From positions 23,852 to 87,851 of the forward strand of contig JAZQBE010000028.1 in NCBI GenBank assembly GCA_045545575.1: a stretch of 64,000 nucleotides of DNA. The letters run 5' to 3'. Numbering within the stretch: position 1 is the stretch's first letter; the number at the start of each line of letters is the position of its first letter. This document shows positions 8,592 through 16,260 of the stretch, piece after piece. The notes under the pieces were generated by a model, which saw only the letters and a list, made by a program, of their open reading frames with translations, was not told the DNA's origin and made no database searches. The position numbers and the translations under genes are program-made. This DNA comes from Shuttleworthia sp045545575 (GTDB taxonomy: Bacteria > Bacillota > Clostridia > Lachnospirales > Lachnospiraceae).

Positions 8592-10078
8592 TTGGCTTCC
8601 TCCAGATGCTTGTTTTCGCCAACGATCAGACAAGACGCCCCGCCGCTCTTTGTCACCTCGCGCGGATCGAGTCCGAGTTCCCGCTCCAGGATCTCCATGA
8701 CGCGCGGCGAGCAGAATCCCGCCTGGCACCGGCCCATGCCGGCGCGGGTGCGGCGCTTGACGCCGTCTAAGGACCGGGCTCCCGGGACGCGGTGAACGGC
8801 CTCGACGATCTCGCCCTCCGAAACGGTCTCGCAGCGGCAGATGATGCGTCCGAAGGCCGGATGTGCTTTGATCAGCGCCGCATGCTCTTCCTCTGTCATC
8901 GAAAGCGGTGCCGGCATGCCCTCGCGCGTCGGAATGAAGTCCTCCTTCGCGGCCAGATCCATGCGCTCCGCGACAAGACGCGCCAGTACGTCGCCGATCG
9001 CCGGCGCGCTTGACAGGCCCGGCGACTCGATGCCGGCCGCCTCAAAGCACAGCGGCGCGCCCGGCACTTCGCCGATCACGAAATCGCCGCCGGCTTCATG
9101 GGCGCGCAGTCCGGCGAAGGACGTGATCGTCTGGTTGAAGGGAATGTCCTTCACGCCCTGGGCGGCCATCGCCCGAAGCGACGCAAGCCCTTCGGCCGTC
9201 GTCTCGGTTCCGTCCTTGTTTTCCGTATCCGCGGCCGTCGGTCCCACCAGCAGATTCCCGTGCACCGTCGGCGTCACAAGAACGCCCTTGCCCATCGGTC
9301 CCGGCAGCTGGAAGACGGTATGGGACACATGCTTCCCGGCCGCCTTGTCGAGCAGCTGGTATTCGCCGCGGCGGGCGGTAATGGACAGCTTCTGTTCGCA
9401 GACCGCGTTGTGCAGTACGTCGGCATACACGCCGGCCGCGATCACCACGGCGCGCACGGTAAAGGTGTCGGCGCCGGCGGCAATCTCATAACCGTCCTCC
9501 GCCCCCCGGGGCCGGATCTGTGTCACAGGACGGTCAAAGAAAAATTCCACGCCGTTGGCCGCCGCGTTCTCCGCATAGCCAAATGTCATATGGAAGGGGC
9601 AGACAATGCCGCCCGTCGGCGCGTACAGTGCGCAGGTGACGTCGTCTGCCAGGTTCGGCTCCATCCGGATCAGCTCGTCCCGTTCGAGGATCCGCAGCCC
9701 CGGCACGCCGTTGGCTGCGCCCTGTGCGAGCAGCTCGTCGAGTTTTCCGCGGTCCTGGTCCTTTGTGCAGACGACCAGCGACCCGTTGCGGACGAAGGGA
9801 ATGGCAAGATCCCCGGCAATCCGGTCCATCATCGCATTGCCAAGCACGTTGAAATACGCCTTGTGGCTGCCCGGCTGTGCGTCAAAACCGGCATGGATGA
9901 TTGCGGAATTTGCCTTCGTCGTACCGCAGCAGACGTCCTCCTCCCGCTCGATGACACACACCGAAGCCTGATACCGGGAAAGCTCCCGCGCAACGGCGCA
10001 GCCGATGACACCGGCGCCGATCACTGCGATGTCAAAGCAGCGGCTTTCTCCCCCTTTGTTCTGTTCCTCTCGGACCAT
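8588..10078 (-). CDS. GlpA-like FAD-dependent dehydrogenase with BFD-type [2Fe-2S] domain
   Basis: This 496-residue flavoprotein has a D-amino-acid-oxidase-like FAD fold (IAVIGAGVIGCAVAREL at about 16-32) and KANSAIIHAGFDAQPGSHKA, typical of the GlpA/LhgO group. A C-terminal BFD-like cluster domain carries CRC in IICRCETVSEGEIVEA and a second pair in GRCQAGFCSPRV. It heads a three-gene operon with the oxidoreductase and DUF1667. In relatives this trio often stands beside glycerol kinase and oxidises glycerol-3-phosphate. No kinase is present here, so the substrate (glycerol-3-phosphate or another 2-hydroxyacid) is open. AGGAGG precedes the ATG. Confidence 0.85.
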   Translation of the reverse strand: MVREEQNKGGESRCFDIAVIGAGVIGCAVARELSRYQASVCVIEREEDVCCGTTKANSAIIHAGFDAQPGSHKAYFNVLGNAMMDRIAGDLAIPFVRNGSLVVCTKDQDRGKLDELLAQGAANGVPGLRILERDELIRMEPNLADDVTCALYAPTGGIVCPFHMTFGYAENAAANGVEFFFDRPVTQIRPRGAEDGYEIAAGADTFTVRAVVIAAGVYADVLHNAVCEQKLSITARRGEYQLLDKAAGKHVSHTVFQLPGPMGKGVLVTPTVHGNLLVGPTAADTENKDGTETTAEGLASLRAMAAQGVKDIPFNQTITSFAGLRAHEAGGDFVIGEVPGAPLCFEAAGIESPGLSSAPAIGDVLARLVAERMDLAAKEDFIPTREGMPAPLSMTEEEHAALIKAHPAFGRIICRCETVSEGEIVEAVHRVPGARSLDGVKRRTRAGMGRCQAGFCSPRVMEILERELGLDPREVTKSGGASCLIVGENKHLEEAK

Positions 10079-10134
10079 AACGTCCTTCCTCCTGTTTCTG
10101 ATCAGTGAAATGTGTCGGTTTCCCGCTGTCTACG

Positions 10135-10163
10135 ACCTTAGCACTGTGTGAAAAAAAAAGCAA
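10135..10163 (-). promoter_or_regulatory. Promoter of the GlpA-like operon
   Basis: Minus-strand TTGCTT (10158-10163), a 17-base spacer and TAAGGT (10135-10140) lie 57 bases before the ATG. Confidence 0.45.
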
Positions 10164-10188
10164 TGCAGTGCGGTAAAGCGTTCCGAAC

Positions 10189-10219
10189 AAAAAAACAGCC
10201 GCAGGTTTCCCTGCGGCTG
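10189..10219 (-). terminator. Rho-independent terminator after the secreted DPBB-like gene
   Basis: A 10-bp stem (10196-10205 with 10210-10219), a 4-base loop and seven T on the minus strand lie 18 bases past the stop codon. Confidence 0.88.
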
Positions 10220-10236
10220 CTTTCGTTATTCATGTA

Positions 10237-10887
10237 TTACCAGGTTACGGCAATGTCGAGCTGATACGGGTTGCTGTAGGCGAAGGTACCGGTGTCACAC
10301 ACCAGGCCGGTGCCTAAGCTGCACTCGACGAGGCTGCCGCGCGGGCGGATGTTCAGCGCTGCCGCGACCATGACGTACGGTCCAAGCATCTTTACGCCGT
10401 CATCACGCACCCAGTAGGGATACTCGGCTTCGGAGAATCCGATGCTGCGCATGATTCTGACCACGCCGTTCATGTTGAGATTGTAATAGGTTTCCTTTCC
10501 GCTCGGTCCCTGGAACACGCCGGCTCTCTTTGTCAGATGGGGACCATCCCGGCGGGTGGAGTTTACGAAAGCGATGTAGGCTTCAAATTCCTGACGGGCC
10601 TTCTCTTCCGCGGCGATGCGGGCTTCTTCTTCCGCACGGGCGGCTTCTTCCGCGGCCTTCGCGGCGGCTTCCGCTTCCAGGATGCCCTGCATGCACTCTT
10701 CCACGGTGGGGAAGTTGTGCGCGCGCATGTTCTGCATCTTCTTTAAATGTTCTGCCTGCGAGGAAGCAACGGCTTTGTCTGCAGCCTGAACCGCATCCGC
10801 AGCGCCGAGGCCCATCGACGGAGCACCCATGACGCACAGAACGGCTGCCATCGCAGCGGCAATGATTTTCTTCGTTGTTTTATGCAT
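10237..10887 (-). CDS. Secreted coiled-coil protein with C-terminal DPBB/3D-like domain
   Basis: A 216-residue exported protein. A signal peptide (about 1-35; HKTTKK then a long Ala-rich core ending near AVQA) is followed by a charged Ala/Glu-rich helix (about 60-115), probably coiled coil. The C-terminal domain runs from ETYYNLNMNGVV to the end and has VKMLGPYVMVAAAL, RPRGSLVE and GLVCDTGTF. This resembles the double-psi barrel '3D' region of secreted muralytic proteins such as YocH, and similar domains occur in Lachnospiraceae. No exact family is claimed. The start at 10887 has AAGGAAGG upstream. A WalR-like box overlaps its promoter, which supports a cell-wall role. Confidence 0.7.
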   Translation of the reverse strand: MHKTTKKIIAAAMAAVLCVMGAPSMGLGAADAVQAADKAVASSQAEHLKKMQNMRAHNFPTVEECMQGILEAEAAAKAAEEAARAEEEARIAAEEKARQEFEAYIAFVNSTRRDGPHLTKRAGVFQGPSGKETYYNLNMNGVVRIMRSIGFSEAEYPYWVRDDGVKMLGPYVMVAAALNIRPRGSLVECSLGTGLVCDTGTFAYSNPYQLDIAVTW

Positions 10888-10997
10888 GTTACAAAACCTT
10901 CCTTTCCCAGACACATTCAGGCCGTTCTTCATCATTTTGAAACAGATTACACCGTCAAGCCGATGTAAATGCAGGCCTGTTTCTGTCTGCGAACGGA

Positions 10998-11026
10998 ATT
11001 GTAACATGTATGTAACATTTGCGCAA
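10998..11026 (-). promoter_or_regulatory. Promoter with WalR-like box for the secreted DPBB-like gene
   Basis: Minus-strand TTGCGC (11021-11026) and TACAAT (10998-11003) are 17 bases apart, with a TG extension before the -10. Overlapping the spacer and -10 is TGTTAC-N5-TGTTAC (11000-11017), which fits the WalR/YycF consensus TGTWAH-N5-TGTWAH read on either strand. WalR controls wall-hydrolase genes in Gram-positives. Overlap with the -10 would suit repression. Confidence 0.6.
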
Positions 11027-11188
11027 CCCCTTTTCTTTGTGCAATTTGCACAAAAATGAGGTTTTCAAAAGCCCAAAAAACAAGATCTGGTAGTGCAGAT
11101 CTCAGCATTTTAGCCGGATACACCATAAATTGTGGCAATGTTTTTTTGAAAAAATGTCGCAACACTCTTTGAAATAGTTTTGAAACAT

Positions 11189-11227
11189 AAAAAAACCGGA
11201 TCCGGGAGTGCTTTCTCCCGGATCCGG
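11189..11227 (-). terminator. Terminator of the araB-dfx operon
   Basis: A perfect 13-bp stem (11196-11208 with 11215-11227), a 6-base loop and a run of seven T on the minus strand lie about 30 bases after the dfx stop. Confidence 0.9.
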
Positions 11228-11255
11228 CCGGTTTTCGAGCCGTTTTCCGCCGGCC

Positions 11256-11630
11256 TTACGCTTCTTTTTTCCAGAGGCCGTGAAGGTTGCAGTACGCATA
11301 GGCCGCGACGACTTCGTCGCCGGGCACCAGGGCAAAGACCGCCTTCGGCTCGGCCCCCGGCACCAGCGCCTTACGCTGATTGCCGCTCTTCGTCTCGAGG
11401 GCGATCCACTCGATGTAATGCTCCTCGAGCATCGGGTGCGCCACGTCGCCGACACAGACCGTGACCAGATTGCCGTCACAGGCGATGACGGGCACGTGCT
11501 TCTCCACCGCGGCATCCGTGGTGTTGGCCACAAGCTCCACCATCGACTCGCCGCAGCACTTGGTCGGGCAGGCGGAATCCTGGATCACGCCGACGATCTT
11601 TCCGCACATTTTACACTGATAGAATTTCAT
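11256..11630 (-). CDS. dfx: Desulfoferrodoxin (superoxide reductase)
   Basis: This 124-residue iron protein reduces superoxide to peroxide in anaerobes. The N-terminal desulforedoxin-like site has Cys6, Cys9 and the CPTKCCG cluster (Cys21-Cys26). The catalytic superoxide-reductase domain has EKHVPVI, HPMLEEHYIEW and the C-terminal YCNLHGLW, supplying the four His and one Cys of the [Fe(His)4(Cys)] centre. The start has GGAGGAG upstream. It is the last gene of the araB operon, 30 bases after pap, and is followed by a strong terminator. It could be co-expressed with pap as a stress function. Confidence 0.95.
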   Translation of the reverse strand: MKFYQCKMCGKIVGVIQDSACPTKCCGESMVELVANTTDAAVEKHVPVIACDGNLVTVCVGDVAHPMLEEHYIEWIALETKSGNQRKALVPGAEPKAVFALVPGDEVVAAYAYCNLHGLWKKEA

Positions 11631-11660
11631 GGGTCTCTCCTCCTTTACTGAACTCGTTTT

Positions 11661-13133
11661 CTATTCCTTGCAGGCCTTTTTCATGGCGGCGATGACAATC
11701 TTCAGCGCCTTGATCCGGGCATACTTCTTGTCGTTGGATTCCAGAACGTGCCACGGCGCATAGGTCGTGCTTGTCTTCTGGATCATCTCGTCGATCGCGG
11801 TCTCGTACTGGTCCCATTTCTCGCGGTTGCGCCAGTCTTCGTCCGTGATCTTCCACTGCTTCTCCGGGGTGTTCTGACGGTCCGTAAAGCGCGCCAGCTG
11901 CGTCTCGCTGTCGATCTGCACCCAGAACTTGATGATGACCGCGCCCCATTCCGCGAGTTCTTTTTCGAACTCGTTAATTTCATTGTAGGCGCGCTGCCAG
12001 TCGTTCTCGCTGCAGAAGCCCTCCAGCCGCTCCACCATCACACGGCCGTACCAGGTGCGGTCGAAGATCGCGATGTGGCCGGTCTTCGGCAGACGGTTCC
12101 AGAACCGCCACAGGTAATGACGGGCCTTCTCGTGGGGCTCGGGACTCGCGATGGGATGCACGGTGTAGCCGCGGGGATCGAGGGCTCCGGTAATCCGTTT
12201 GATGTTGCCGCCCTTGCCGGCCGCGTCCCAGCCCTCGTAGGCGATGATCACCGGGATCTTCTTGCGGTACAGCTTGTAGTGCAGCTGTCCGAGCTCGTCC
12301 TGCAGGCGGTCCAGTTCGTCCTTGTATTCCTCGTCCGGAACGGTCTTGTCCAGCGGGATGTCCGCCAGCTTCGGCACCTTCTCGAGGGGGAAGGTGTTCT
12401 GCAGAATCGGCACCGCCAGCGACTGATTCATCAGCGCCGTGCAGATGCCCTGGTTCAGGAACTGCAGCACCTGAAGCTCCGCCCATTTTTTGTTCTTCGC
12501 GTCGATGATGTACCACGGCGCCTGGGACCGGTTCGTGTCCGACAGGTAGCGGTCGTAGACCTTCAGGTATTCGTCGTAATGCTTGTTCTCTTTGCGGTCG
12601 CCCTCGCTGACCCGCCAGGCCGTGTTCTTGTCCGCAGCCAGCGCGTCAAGGCGGCGCTTCTGCTCCTTCTTTCCGATATGGAAGAAGAATTTCATCACCA
12701 GATAGCCGTTGTCCGTCAGCTGACGCTCGGTCATGTTGACGCTGGCGATCCGCTCGACGTACTCCTTTTCGGAAAGGGTGCCGTCAATCACGCCATAGGT
12801 GATCTCCTCCATCCAGTAGGAGTCAAAGAACTCGAACTTCCCGGCCTCCGGGATGTCGAGCATGTAGCGGTACAGGAACGGATAGCGCTTTTCCTCCTCC
12901 GTCGGCTGCGCCATGGTTTTGACCTTGAAGAAGCGCGGGTCGATGTTTTTGATGACCTTGCCGATGATGCTGCCCTTGCCGGCCGCACCCCAGCCTTCGA
13001 AGATAACCATGACCGGAAGCTTCGCTTCCTTGATCTTCATCTGATAGCCGCCCAGGGTTTCCTGTGCCTTCTTCAGTTCGGCCCGGAGCACTTCATCCTC
13101 CGGCGGAACCGCCTTCACAAAATCCTTTAACAT
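11661..13133 (-). CDS. pap: Polyphosphate:AMP phosphotransferase (tandem PPK2 domains)
   Basis: This cytoplasmic enzyme transfers phosphate from polyphosphate to AMP, making ADP. The 490 residues contain two PPK2 domains, as in class II Pap proteins. The first has a P-loop FEGWGAAGKGS near residue 45. The second, near residue 300, has YEGWDAAGKGGNIKR followed by a lid with IFDRTWYGRVMVERLEG. Both P-loops look intact; in this class usually only the second domain is highly active. It lies between pgmB (51 bases upstream) and dfx (30 bases downstream). The link with pentose catabolism genes may reflect AMP recycling or a stress unit, which is inference. Confidence 0.93.
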   Translation of the reverse strand: MLKDFVKAVPPEDEVLRAELKKAQETLGGYQMKIKEAKLPVMVIFEGWGAAGKGSIIGKVIKNIDPRFFKVKTMAQPTEEEKRYPFLYRYMLDIPEAGKFEFFDSYWMEEITYGVIDGTLSEKEYVERIASVNMTERQLTDNGYLVMKFFFHIGKKEQKRRLDALAADKNTAWRVSEGDRKENKHYDEYLKVYDRYLSDTNRSQAPWYIIDAKNKKWAELQVLQFLNQGICTALMNQSLAVPILQNTFPLEKVPKLADIPLDKTVPDEEYKDELDRLQDELGQLHYKLYRKKIPVIIAYEGWDAAGKGGNIKRITGALDPRGYTVHPIASPEPHEKARHYLWRFWNRLPKTGHIAIFDRTWYGRVMVERLEGFCSENDWQRAYNEINEFEKELAEWGAVIIKFWVQIDSETQLARFTDRQNTPEKQWKITDEDWRNREKWDQYETAIDEMIQKTSTTYAPWHVLESNDKKYARIKALKIVIAAMKKACKE

Positions 13134-13184
13134 ATTTCCCCCCTTTTACCCCCGTTTTGTCCCGCGGGCAGCCGCGCGGCGCCC

Positions 13185-13832
13185 TTACGGAAGAACGTTT
13201 AAAAGATCCGCAAAGGATGTCAGGTCGTAATCCTCCAGTCCGCAGTCCTTCGCGTCGCCAAACAGCGCCAGTGCGGTCATGCCGCCGGCCTTCGCGGCCT
13301 CGATGCCGGATTTCGCGTCCTCCACCACGGCGCAGTCCGCCGGATCCATGCCCAGCTTCTTCGCGGCGGTCAGGAAGACCTCCGGATCGGGCTTGGAATG
13401 CGTGATGTCCGTGCCGTCCGCGATCGCGTCGAAAAAGCCCTCCAGACCGATCCGACGCAGGATGAACTTCGTGTTCTTGCTCGAGGAACCGATCGCCAGC
13501 TGATAGCCGCGGGCACGCAGCTCGTCGAGGGTCTGTTTCACCTCGTCGGAAAGATCCGCCGTGCTCATCGTCGCCAGCAGGTCGCGGTAGGTGTTGTTCT
13601 TCTCTTCCGCGAACGCTTCCTTTTCGGCGTCGGTGTAGGCTTTATCGGCGCGCTCCAGGATGATCTCCAGGCTCGCCATCCGCGACACACCGCGCAGGCG
13701 GTTGTTGATCTCTTCGTCGAAATAGATCCCCAGACGGTCCGCCAGCTGCTTCCAGGCCTGATAGTGGAACTTGTCCGTGAAGCAGATCACACCGTCCAGG
13801 TCAAAGATCACTGCTTTCTTCTGAAACTGCAT
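13185..13832 (-). CDS. pgmB: Beta-phosphoglucomutase (HAD superfamily)
   Basis: A 215-residue HAD-family protein that should interconvert beta-glucose-1-phosphate and glucose-6-phosphate. Motif I is FDLDGVICFTDKFHYQAW, matching beta-phosphoglucomutases, with the nucleophile and acid/base Asp pair near residues 10 and 12. RLRGVSRMASLEIIL is the cap-domain substrate loop. GSSSKNTKFIL carries the motif II Ser and VVEDAKSGIEAAKAGG is motif IV. The enzyme normally follows a disaccharide phosphorylase, but none is visible here. It lies 25 bases after araD in the same operon. The SD is a weak G-run. Confidence 0.9.
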   Translation of the reverse strand: MQFQKKAVIFDLDGVICFTDKFHYQAWKQLADRLGIYFDEEINNRLRGVSRMASLEIILERADKAYTDAEKEAFAEEKNNTYRDLLATMSTADLSDEVKQTLDELRARGYQLAIGSSSKNTKFILRRIGLEGFFDAIADGTDITHSKPDPEVFLTAAKKLGMDPADCAVVEDAKSGIEAAKAGGMTALALFGDAKDCGLEDYDLTSFADLLNVLP

Positions 13833-13857
13833 ATGTGCACCCCCCCTGTTTCCTTTT

Positions 13858-14550
13858 TTACTGACCGTAATACGCGTTCGCGCCGTGCTTGCGGAAGAAA
13901 TGCTTGTCGCGGTAGCAGTCCGGAGCGTGCGTGATGCGCGGATTGATCATCTCGGTGCGGGTGGCCATTTTAGCGACCTCTTCCAGAACGACAGCGTGAT
14001 ACACGGCCTGCGCCGCGTCCTTGCCCCAGGCAAAGGGGCCGTGGCTTGCGCAGAGCACACCCGGCGTATAGACCGGATTGATCCCCCGCTTCGCGAAGGT
14101 CTCGATGATGCTTAAGCCGGTGTTCTTCTCATAGGCTTCGTCGATCTCCTCCGGCGTCAGATGGCGCGCGCAGGGAATCGGGCCGTAGAAATAGTCCGCG
14201 TGGGTCGTGCCGTACAGCGGAATATCACGGCCGGCCTGGGCCCAGGGCGTCGCCTCGGGCGAATGGGTGTGGACGATTCCGCCGATTTCCGGCCAGGCTT
14301 TGTACAGCTCCAGATGCGTCGCCGTATCCGAGGAGGGTTTGTACTTGCCTTCCACCCGGTTGCCTTCCAGGTCGATCACGACCATGTCGTCCGGCGTCAG
14401 CTCGTCGTATTCCACGCCGCTCGGCTTGATGACGAACAGACCCGCTTCGCGGTCGATGGCGGAGACGTTGCCCCAGGTGTAGGTCACCAGACCCCGGCGG
14501 GGCAGCTCCATGTTCGCTTCGTATACCTTTAATTTCAGTTCCTCAAGCAT
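13858..14550 (-). CDS. araD: L-ribulose-5-phosphate 4-epimerase
   Basis: This class II aldolase-fold enzyme converts L-ribulose-5-phosphate to D-xylulose-5-phosphate in arabinose use. It is 230 residues, the normal length. Zinc-binding HTHS (in GIVHTHSPEATPW) is near residue 95, with a further His in THADYF and CARHLTPEEIDEAY later. TWGNVSAID and IKPSGVEYDELT are substrate-loop signatures. It is encoded 11 bases after the kinase, giving an araB-araD pair. AraA isomerase is absent from the window. AAAGGAG precedes the ATG. Confidence 0.93.
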   Translation of the reverse strand: MLEELKLKVYEANMELPRRGLVTYTWGNVSAIDREAGLFVIKPSGVEYDELTPDDMVVIDLEGNRVEGKYKPSSDTATHLELYKAWPEIGGIVHTHSPEATPWAQAGRDIPLYGTTHADYFYGPIPCARHLTPEEIDEAYEKNTGLSIIETFAKRGINPVYTPGVLCASHGPFAWGKDAAQAVYHAVVLEEVAKMATRTEMINPRITHAPDCYRDKHFFRKHGANAYYGQ

Positions 14551-14561
14551 GATATTCTCCT

Positions 14562-16154
14562 TTACGCAAGCGCTTCCACGGCCGCCTTCTGCGCGGCAAG
14601 CGCAGCCACGTAGCCTTCCATGTACTTATCGAATCCGGCGACGTCTTCGGGATCCGGCGCGAGGGTCTCCGCTTCCATGCCCGCGAAGACACAGCCGTTC
14701 AGGTAGTCCGGAAGCGTCTGGCCGGCCGCCTTCTGCACCAGATAGGCCGCCAGCACGGCGATGCCCCAGGCGCCGCCTTCACCGGCAGTCTCCATCAGAG
14801 ACACCGGCGCGTTCATCGCGGCGGCCATGTAGCGCTGGCCCACGCCCTTCGTCTTGAACAGGCCGCCGTGGCCGTACATCTTCTCCAGCGGAACCTGCTC
14901 TTCCTTCAGCAGGATGTCCAGGCCCACCTTTAATGTGGCCATGGAGGAATACAGATTGCTGCGCATGAAGTTCGCCAGCGTAAAGGCGCTGTCGGGCATG
15001 CGGATCTGCATCGGCCGGCCCTCCATCAGACCCGTCACCGGCTCGCCGGAGTAATAGTTGTAGCTCACGAGACCGCTGCAGTCCGGATCACCCTCCAGGG
15101 ACAGCCGGTACAGCGTGCCGTACAGCGTGTTCATATCCATCTCGATGCCGGCCGCCTCGTTGTACTCGGCGAACAGACGCACCCAGGCGTTCAGGTCCGA
15201 CGTGCAGTTGTTGCAGTGGACCATGGCCACCGGCTTGCCGTCGGGTGTCGTGACCATGTCGAGCTCCTCGTGGACGTTCGGCAGGTCCTTCTCCATGACC
15301 ACCATCGCAAAAATCGACGTGCCGGCCGAAACGTTGCCGGTGCGCACGCCCACGCTGTTCGTGGCGGTCATGCCCGTGCCCGCGTCGCCTTCCGGCGGAC
15401 ACAGCGGAATGCCGGCGCACAGATTGCCGGCCGGATCGAGGAACTTCGCGCCCTCTTCCGTCAGCACGCCGGCGGCCTCGCCCGCGGAAAGCACCTTCGG
15501 CAGAATGCCGGACAGCGTCCAGGCAAAGCCCTTGTCCGCGACCAGCTCGTCAAACTTCGCGAGCATGGCCCGGTTGTAATCGCCGGTCTCGGCGTCGATC
15601 GGGAACATGCCGGAGGCGTCGCCCACGCCGAGCACCTTCTCGCCCGTCAGCTTCCAGTGGATGTAGCCGGCCAGCGTCGTGAAGAAGCGGATCTCGGGCA
15701 CGTGGGGCTCTTTGTTCAGGATCGCCTGATACAGGTGCGCGATGCTCCAGCGCTGCGGAATGTTGAAATGAAACGCTTCCGTCAGCTGCGCGGCGGCTTC
15801 GCCGGTGATGGTGTTGCGCCAGGTGCGGAACGGAACGAGCAGCTCGTCCTGTCCGTTAAACGCCAGATATCCGTGCATCATGGCAGAAAAGCCCATGGCC
15901 GCGTAGGACGTCGGCGTGACGCCGTACTGCTTCTGCACGTCTTTGACCATGTCGGCATAGCAGTCCTGCAGGCCGGTGTGGATATCCTCCAGCGTGTAGG
16001 TCCAGATTTTGTTGTCGTACCGGTTCTCCCACTCGTGGCTGCCCTGCGCGATCGGTGTGTGGTGCTCGTCGATCAGCACGGCCTTGATCCGTGTCGAACC
16101 GAACTCGATGCCCAGTACTGCCTTGCCGGCTTCAATACACTCTTTTGCGCCCAT
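14562..16154 (-). CDS. araB: FGGY-family carbohydrate kinase, probable ribulokinase
   Basis: A 530-residue sugar kinase of the FGGY/ASKHA fold. The N-terminal phosphate-1 motif reads LGIEFGSTRIKAVLID, and a C-terminal ATP-site segment reads MYGHGGLFKTKGVGQRYMAAA. MHGYLAFN near residue 100 and FRTWRNTITGEAA follow the pattern of the clostridial ribulokinase subgroup, which differs from enteric AraB. Position directly before araD (11-base gap) supports phosphorylation of L-ribulose; xylulose or another ketose cannot be excluded. It is the first gene of the five-gene araB-araD-pgmB-pap-dfx unit. AAGGGGTGA precedes the ATG. Confidence 0.78.
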   Translation of the reverse strand: MGAKECIEAGKAVLGIEFGSTRIKAVLIDEHHTPIAQGSHEWENRYDNKIWTYTLEDIHTGLQDCYADMVKDVQKQYGVTPTSYAAMGFSAMMHGYLAFNGQDELLVPFRTWRNTITGEAAAQLTEAFHFNIPQRWSIAHLYQAILNKEPHVPEIRFFTTLAGYIHWKLTGEKVLGVGDASGMFPIDAETGDYNRAMLAKFDELVADKGFAWTLSGILPKVLSAGEAAGVLTEEGAKFLDPAGNLCAGIPLCPPEGDAGTGMTATNSVGVRTGNVSAGTSIFAMVVMEKDLPNVHEELDMVTTPDGKPVAMVHCNNCTSDLNAWVRLFAEYNEAAGIEMDMNTLYGTLYRLSLEGDPDCSGLVSYNYYSGEPVTGLMEGRPMQIRMPDSAFTLANFMRSNLYSSMATLKVGLDILLKEEQVPLEKMYGHGGLFKTKGVGQRYMAAAMNAPVSLMETAGEGGAWGIAVLAAYLVQKAAGQTLPDYLNGCVFAGMEAETLAPDPEDVAGFDKYMEGYVAALAAQKAAVEALA

Positions 16155-16194
16155 GATTCACCCCTTCTTTCTACGATGGACAGGTATATAGTTC

Positions 16195-16233
16195 AGTATA
16201 CCGCAAACGACCCGGCCCATTCAATGGGCCGGG
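16195..16233 (-). promoter_or_regulatory. Putative araB promoter with palindrome over the -35
   Basis: Minus-strand TTGAAT (16219-16224), an 18-base spacer and TATACT (16195-16200) lie 40 bases before the araB ATG. The -35 sits at the centre of an 11-bp inverted repeat (16211-16221 with 16223-16233). This could be an operator, or the terminator of the GH2 gene, although no T-run follows it. Confidence 0.4.
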
Positions 16234-16260
16234 CCGAAAAATGATTGCAGTCAGACAGTT

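Larger units (their letters stand above)
10888..11255. other. Intergenic region between the DPBB-like gene and dfx
   Basis: This 368-base stretch holds no credible gene. It contains, from left to right, the leader of the secreted protein, its promoter with a WalR-like box, a perfect 19-base palindrome (11036-11054: arms TTTGTGCAA and TTGCACAAA around one T) just upstream of the -35, a hairpin with arms AGATCTG and CAGATCT (11083-11102), an AT-rich stretch, and the terminator of dfx. The 19-base palindrome looks like a repressor operator. Confidence 0.6.

Noticed and set aside
11748..13130. Long plus-strand open frame (460 residues) opposite pap
   Set aside because: It is the mirror of the GC-rich pap gene, rich in Leu, Val, Arg and His without any motif or ribosome site, while the minus strand has clear PPK2 motifs.
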